From the NCBI GenBank assembly GCA_938034875.1, contig CALHND010000017.1, positions 1 through 64,000 of the forward strand: a stretch of 64,000 nt of DNA, in the 5' to 3' direction. The notes beneath the pieces are model-generated. The model had not been told where the DNA came from and made no database searches. It worked only from the letters and a program-made list of their open reading frames with translations. The DNA is from an uncultured Clostridia bacterium (GTDB taxonomy: Bacteria > Bacillota > Clostridia > Oscillospirales > Acutalibacteraceae). Of the stretch, positions 60,889 through 64,000 are shown piece by piece. The translations under genes and the position numbers were made by a program. Within the stretch, counting starts at the first letter, position 1; each line of letters starts with the position of its first letter.

Positions 60889-61475
60889 CAACTCGAATTT
60901 TTAAAACAGAGCTGATAATAACCTTTCCATTTGCACTGTTAATTGCATTAATGCTGGCTTGCGACAAAACAGGAATGATATCGGTGTCCCTAATCGCTGT
61001 AATATTACACGAGATGGGGCACCTTGTTGCATTATATGCGTATAAACGGCCGCCCAGAAAAGTAATACTGCGTCTGTGCGGAGTGCAAATGACACAGGCT
61101 AGGTTATTTGAAAGTGCTGTATCGGAAACAATAGTTGCTGCAGCTGGTCCTGCAGCTAATTTGTTAGTTTCGGCTGCACTTTTGCCTTTATGCGAATATC
61201 GTTTTTTTGCCGCATTGTGCGCTGCAGGAATAGTAATTGGCGCTTTTAATCTTATTCCGTTATCGGGGCTTGACGGAGGAGATATTTTGCACTGTATATT
61301 AAGTGAAAAATTAACTGCAAGAACAGTTTACATAACAACTTGCATTGTGAATGTAACAATAATTTTAGCGATAGCTGTTTTAGGCACATTTCTTGCTCTT
61401 GGACCGCTAAACAATCCTACAATGTTGATCGCTGCTGTATATCTGGCGCTTTATGTGCTTATAAAACGAAGATGA
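60885..61475 (+). CDS. spoIVFB: SpoIVFB-like intramembrane metalloprotease (M50)
   Basis: 196 residues with about six membrane helices. The zinc motif HExxH is ILHEMGH (near residue 43) and the third ligand lies in NLIPLSGLDGGDIL. In B. subtilis this protease cleaves pro-sigma-K in the mother cell. It overlaps spoIVFA by 4 bases (ATGA). No CBS domain is present, unlike the B. subtilis protein (288 residues), so it is a minimal form. Confidence 0.88.
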   Translation: MTTRIFKTELIITFPFALLIALMLACDKTGMISVSLIAVILHEMGHLVALYAYKRPPRKVILRLCGVQMTQARLFESAVSETIVAAAGPAANLLVSAALLPLCEYRFFAALCAAGIVIGAFNLIPLSGLDGGDILHCILSEKLTARTVYITTCIVNVTIILAIAVLGTFLALGPLNNPTMLIAAVYLALYVLIKRR

Positions 61476-61538
61476 CTGTTGTAAACATATATGTTTTTTG
61501 GTATAATATAAGATAATATAAATTTAGGATGGTACAAA

Positions 61539-63386
61539 ATGGAGCTTTCAGATATACTTTTAAAGGTGCAAAAACCTGCCCGTTATATCGGCAGTGAGCA
61601 GGGCGCAATCATTAAAGATAAGAGCAAAATTGATGTGCGCTTTGCTTTCTGTTTTGCCGACAGCTACGAGGTAGGTATGTCCCACCTCGGTATGAAAATA
61701 CTGTATTCTGTCGCAAACACACCCGACTGGGCTTGGTGCGAGCGTGTTTTTGCTCCATGGGAGGACATGGAGCAGCAGATGCGCGAAAATAACATTCCTC
61801 TTTATGCACTCGAAAGTGGCGACAAAATAAGCGATTTTGACATTATCGGATTTACTATTCCGTATGAAATGTGTTATACAAACATACTAAACTGTCTTGA
61901 TCTTGCAGGAGTGCCGTTGCGTTCTGCTGACAGAACATCGCTTGCTCCCATAGTTATTGCCGGGGGCCCATGTGTATGTAATCCCGAACCGCTTGCAGAT
62001 TTTGTCGACATTTTTTCGCTCGGAGAGGGCGAAGAACTTACATTAGAGATTATGGAGCTTTATCGTAAGCATAAAAAGCTTGGTTCGGACAAGCTTACAT
62101 TTTTGCGTGAGGCGGCAAAGCTCGAGGGAGCATATGTGCCTTCGCTGTACGATGTGGAATATAACGCTGACGGAACAATTTCTTCTGTTTCTCCGCGCGA
62201 TGGCGCTCCCGCAACTGTACGCAAGCGCATTATTGCCGACCTTGATAAGTCACATTATCCCGAAAACTTTGTTTTGCCGTATATTGACATAGTTCATGAC
62301 CGCGCCGTGACCGAAATTTACCGTGGCTGCATACGCGGCTGCCGTTTTTGTCAGGCTGGTTACATTTATCGTCCGGTGCGTGAAAAATCCGCTGAGGTTG
62401 CAAACGCTCAGGCAAAGCGTTTGTGTGAAAATACCGGCTACGACGAACTATCGCTCTTATCATTATCCACCTCTGACTATTCGGGGATTTATGATTTGCT
62501 CGGATGCATGCTTCCGTGGACTGAAAAAAATACGATCAGTCTTCAGCTGCCATCTCTGCGTATAGATAATTTTACTGACGAGCTGCTTGAAAAAGTTGCA
62601 TCAGTTCGCAAATCAGGACTTACATTTGCGCCTGAAGCTGGTACTCAGCGACTTCGCGACGCAATAAATAAAAATGTAACCGAACAGAATGTTTTTGATA
62701 CTTGTAAAGTGGCATTTGACGCAGGTTACAGTGCTGTTAAACTGTATTTTATGATGGGATTACCAACCGAAACTCTTGAAGATATTGAGGGTATAGCAGA
62801 TTTAGCACAAAAGGTAATCGACCTATATTACTCTATGCCGAACAGACCGAAGGGTAAGGGTGTTACCGTATCGGTTTCGTGCGCAACATTTATACCAAAA
62901 CCGTTTACGCCGTTCCAGTTTGAGCCGCAGGATAATTTTGAAACAATAGAAATGAAGCAAAAACATTTGCGTGATTGTATCAAGACTAAAAAGATATCAT
63001 TAAGTTTGCATAATTCTGCAACATCGCTTATCGAAGCAGTCCTTGCTCGCGGTGATCGCCGTATGTGTGATGTTATTTATACCGCGTGGAAAAAAGGATG
63101 TAAATTTGACGGCTGGGATGAGTTTTTTGACTTTGAAAAGTGGAAATCAGCATTTGAAGAGTGCGGTGTAGACCCGGCATTTTATGCTTATCGTCGCAGA
63201 GAATATGACGAAGTGATGCCGTGGGATCACATTGACTTTGGAATAAGCAAAAAATTTCTTGCGCATCAAGATGAGCTTGCACATATGAGTATTACAACGC
63301 CTAACTGCCGCCAGAAATGTGCAGGTTGCGGCGCAACAGTATTTGGGGAGGGATTGTGCCGTGAGACCTGTAAGAGTGTTTTATAA
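61539..63386 (+). CDS. B12-binding-like radical SAM protein, TIGR03960 type
   Basis: 615 residues. An N-terminal B12-binding-like fold (VGMSHLGMKILYSV, APWEDMEQQM, GGPCVCNPEP) and a radical SAM core with YRGCIRGCRFCQAG (CxxxCxxC), then a C-terminal tail with KCAGCGA. In Clostridia it is encoded just before the DUF2344 protein and the rng-rplU genes, as here. Its reaction has not been established; an RNA or tRNA modification role has been guessed for the pair. Confidence 0.9.
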   Translation: MELSDILLKVQKPARYIGSEQGAIIKDKSKIDVRFAFCFADSYEVGMSHLGMKILYSVANTPDWAWCERVFAPWEDMEQQMRENNIPLYALESGDKISDFDIIGFTIPYEMCYTNILNCLDLAGVPLRSADRTSLAPIVIAGGPCVCNPEPLADFVDIFSLGEGEELTLEIMELYRKHKKLGSDKLTFLREAAKLEGAYVPSLYDVEYNADGTISSVSPRDGAPATVRKRIIADLDKSHYPENFVLPYIDIVHDRAVTEIYRGCIRGCRFCQAGYIYRPVREKSAEVANAQAKRLCENTGYDELSLLSLSTSDYSGIYDLLGCMLPWTEKNTISLQLPSLRIDNFTDELLEKVASVRKSGLTFAPEAGTQRLRDAINKNVTEQNVFDTCKVAFDAGYSAVKLYFMMGLPTETLEDIEGIADLAQKVIDLYYSMPNRPKGKGVTVSVSCATFIPKPFTPFQFEPQDNFETIEMKQKHLRDCIKTKKISLSLHNSATSLIEAVLARGDRRMCDVIYTAWKKGCKFDGWDEFFDFEKWKSAFEECGVDPAFYAYRRREYDEVMPWDHIDFGISKKFLAHQDELAHMSITTPNCRQKCAGCGATVFGEGLCRETCKSVL

Positions 63387-63993
63387 TAAAACCGGGAAAC
63401 TTAAGTATATTTCCCACCTTGACATTAATCGCGTAATGTTGCGCATGGTACGCCGCGCCCATATCGATGTGTGGTTTACAGAGGGTTTTAACCGCCACCC
63501 TTATATTAATTTTGCATTACCGCTGTCATTAGGATTCGAGAGTGAAAGTGAAGCGGTTGATATGCGAATTAACGATGATATGTCCGATGACGAGATAATG
63601 CAGCGCCTTTCTGCTGTTGCCCCAGATGGAATGAAGATTACTGCCGTAAAGGAACCGGTTAAAAAATTCAGTGAAATTGCATATGCAGATTTTACTGTTA
63701 AAATTAACAGAGAATGCTCAAATGAGCTTAAAAGTTTTTTGGCTCAGCCGGAAATATTAGTTGATAAAACAACTAAAAAGGGTGGAACAAGGCAAATTGA
63801 TCTAAAGCAGAAAATAAAAAAATATTCAGTTGAAAGTGCGGAAGGTAACACGATACTTAATATTACATTGCCGGCCGGTTCGCAAGATAATATTAACCCA
63901 AATCTTATTTTAAATGCTTTTTCGGCTGATTTGCCGATAAGCAGTATTGTCAGACGCTTTATATATGACTCTGATATGAATATTTTCGTATAA
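63361..63993 (+). CDS. DUF2344 protein (TIGR03936 type)
   Basis: 210 residues from the GTG at 63361 (GGGGAGGG upstream), within the end of the radical SAM gene (26-base overlap); a longer frame lacks a site. The motif VRVFYNKTGKLKYISHLDI followed by NRVMLRMVRRA is the family signature. It is the constant partner of the preceding gene and is fused to it in some genomes. Unknown function. The window ends 7 bases later; rng and rplU are expected next. Confidence 0.9.
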   Translation: MRPVRVFYNKTGKLKYISHLDINRVMLRMVRRAHIDVWFTEGFNRHPYINFALPLSLGFESESEAVDMRINDDMSDDEIMQRLSAVAPDGMKITAVKEPVKKFSEIAYADFTVKINRECSNELKSFLAQPEILVDKTTKKGGTRQIDLKQKIKKYSVESAEGNTILNITLPAGSQDNINPNLILNAFSADLPISSIVRRFIYDSDMNIFV

Positions 63994-64000
63994 TATCAAA

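Overview
The window comes from a low-GC, Gram-positive, probably endospore-forming Clostridia genome, most likely of the Oscillospirales/Ruminococcaceae type. This rests on the gene content: a meso-DAP-type MurE, an uninterrupted division and cell wall cluster without ftsA, a SpoIVFA/SpoIVFB pair, a SAM-I riboswitch on metK, an NfnAB-type pair, and several small conserved clostridial proteins. The taxon is an inference; no rRNA is present.

Layout. 1-9.7 kb: catabolic glutamate dehydrogenase, glycogen phosphorylase, a YfcE-type phosphodiesterase, four small or unknown genes ending in a degenerate ATP-grasp protein, and a minus-strand lysine/DAP operon (asd-dapA-dapB). 10-12.2 kb: queuosine genes queA-tgt. 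12.3-25.1 kb: the dcw cluster (mraZ, rsmH, ftsL, spoVD-like PBP, murE, mraY, ftsW, murG, murA, ftsQ, ftsZ); murC, murD, murF, ddl and ftsA are not here. 25.2-29.4 kb: prmA, prfB, yjbQ, and SAM-riboswitch-controlled metK. 29.9 kb: tRNA-Pro(CGG) with a consensus promoter and its own terminator.

About 30.0-46.0 kb: a mobilizable transposon of the Tn4451/large-serine-recombinase kind. Its minus-strand backbone encodes a sigma-like protein, a Cys-rich small protein, a ParM-like actin with a small partner, MobC, a MOBP relaxase, a ParB-like protein and the recombinase; TnpV and another small protein sit at the far end. Its plus-strand cargo is a type I restriction-modification operon in the order HTH regulator, hsdR, hsdS, an ABC-ATPase with a candidate PrrC-type anticodon-nuclease domain, hsdM. 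This would combine DNA restriction with a possible tRNA-cleaving back-up.

46.1-64 kb: a small membrane protein, a PadR-DUF1700-DUF4097 envelope operon, a minus-strand cassette of HprK-like kinase, S26 peptidase and ATP-grasp enzyme, a polysaccharide deacetylase, rsmA with a membrane protein, two unknown proteins (one with a zinc ribbon, a membrane anchor and a large outer domain), nfnA-nfnB, spoIVFA-spoIVFB, and the radical SAM/DUF2344 pair that usually precedes rng-rplU. The points most worth a second look are the anticodon-nuclease candidate inside the hsd operon, the kinase/peptidase/ATP-grasp cassette, the structured RNA and repeats at the ends of the element, and the unusual switching arm of the SAM riboswitch.
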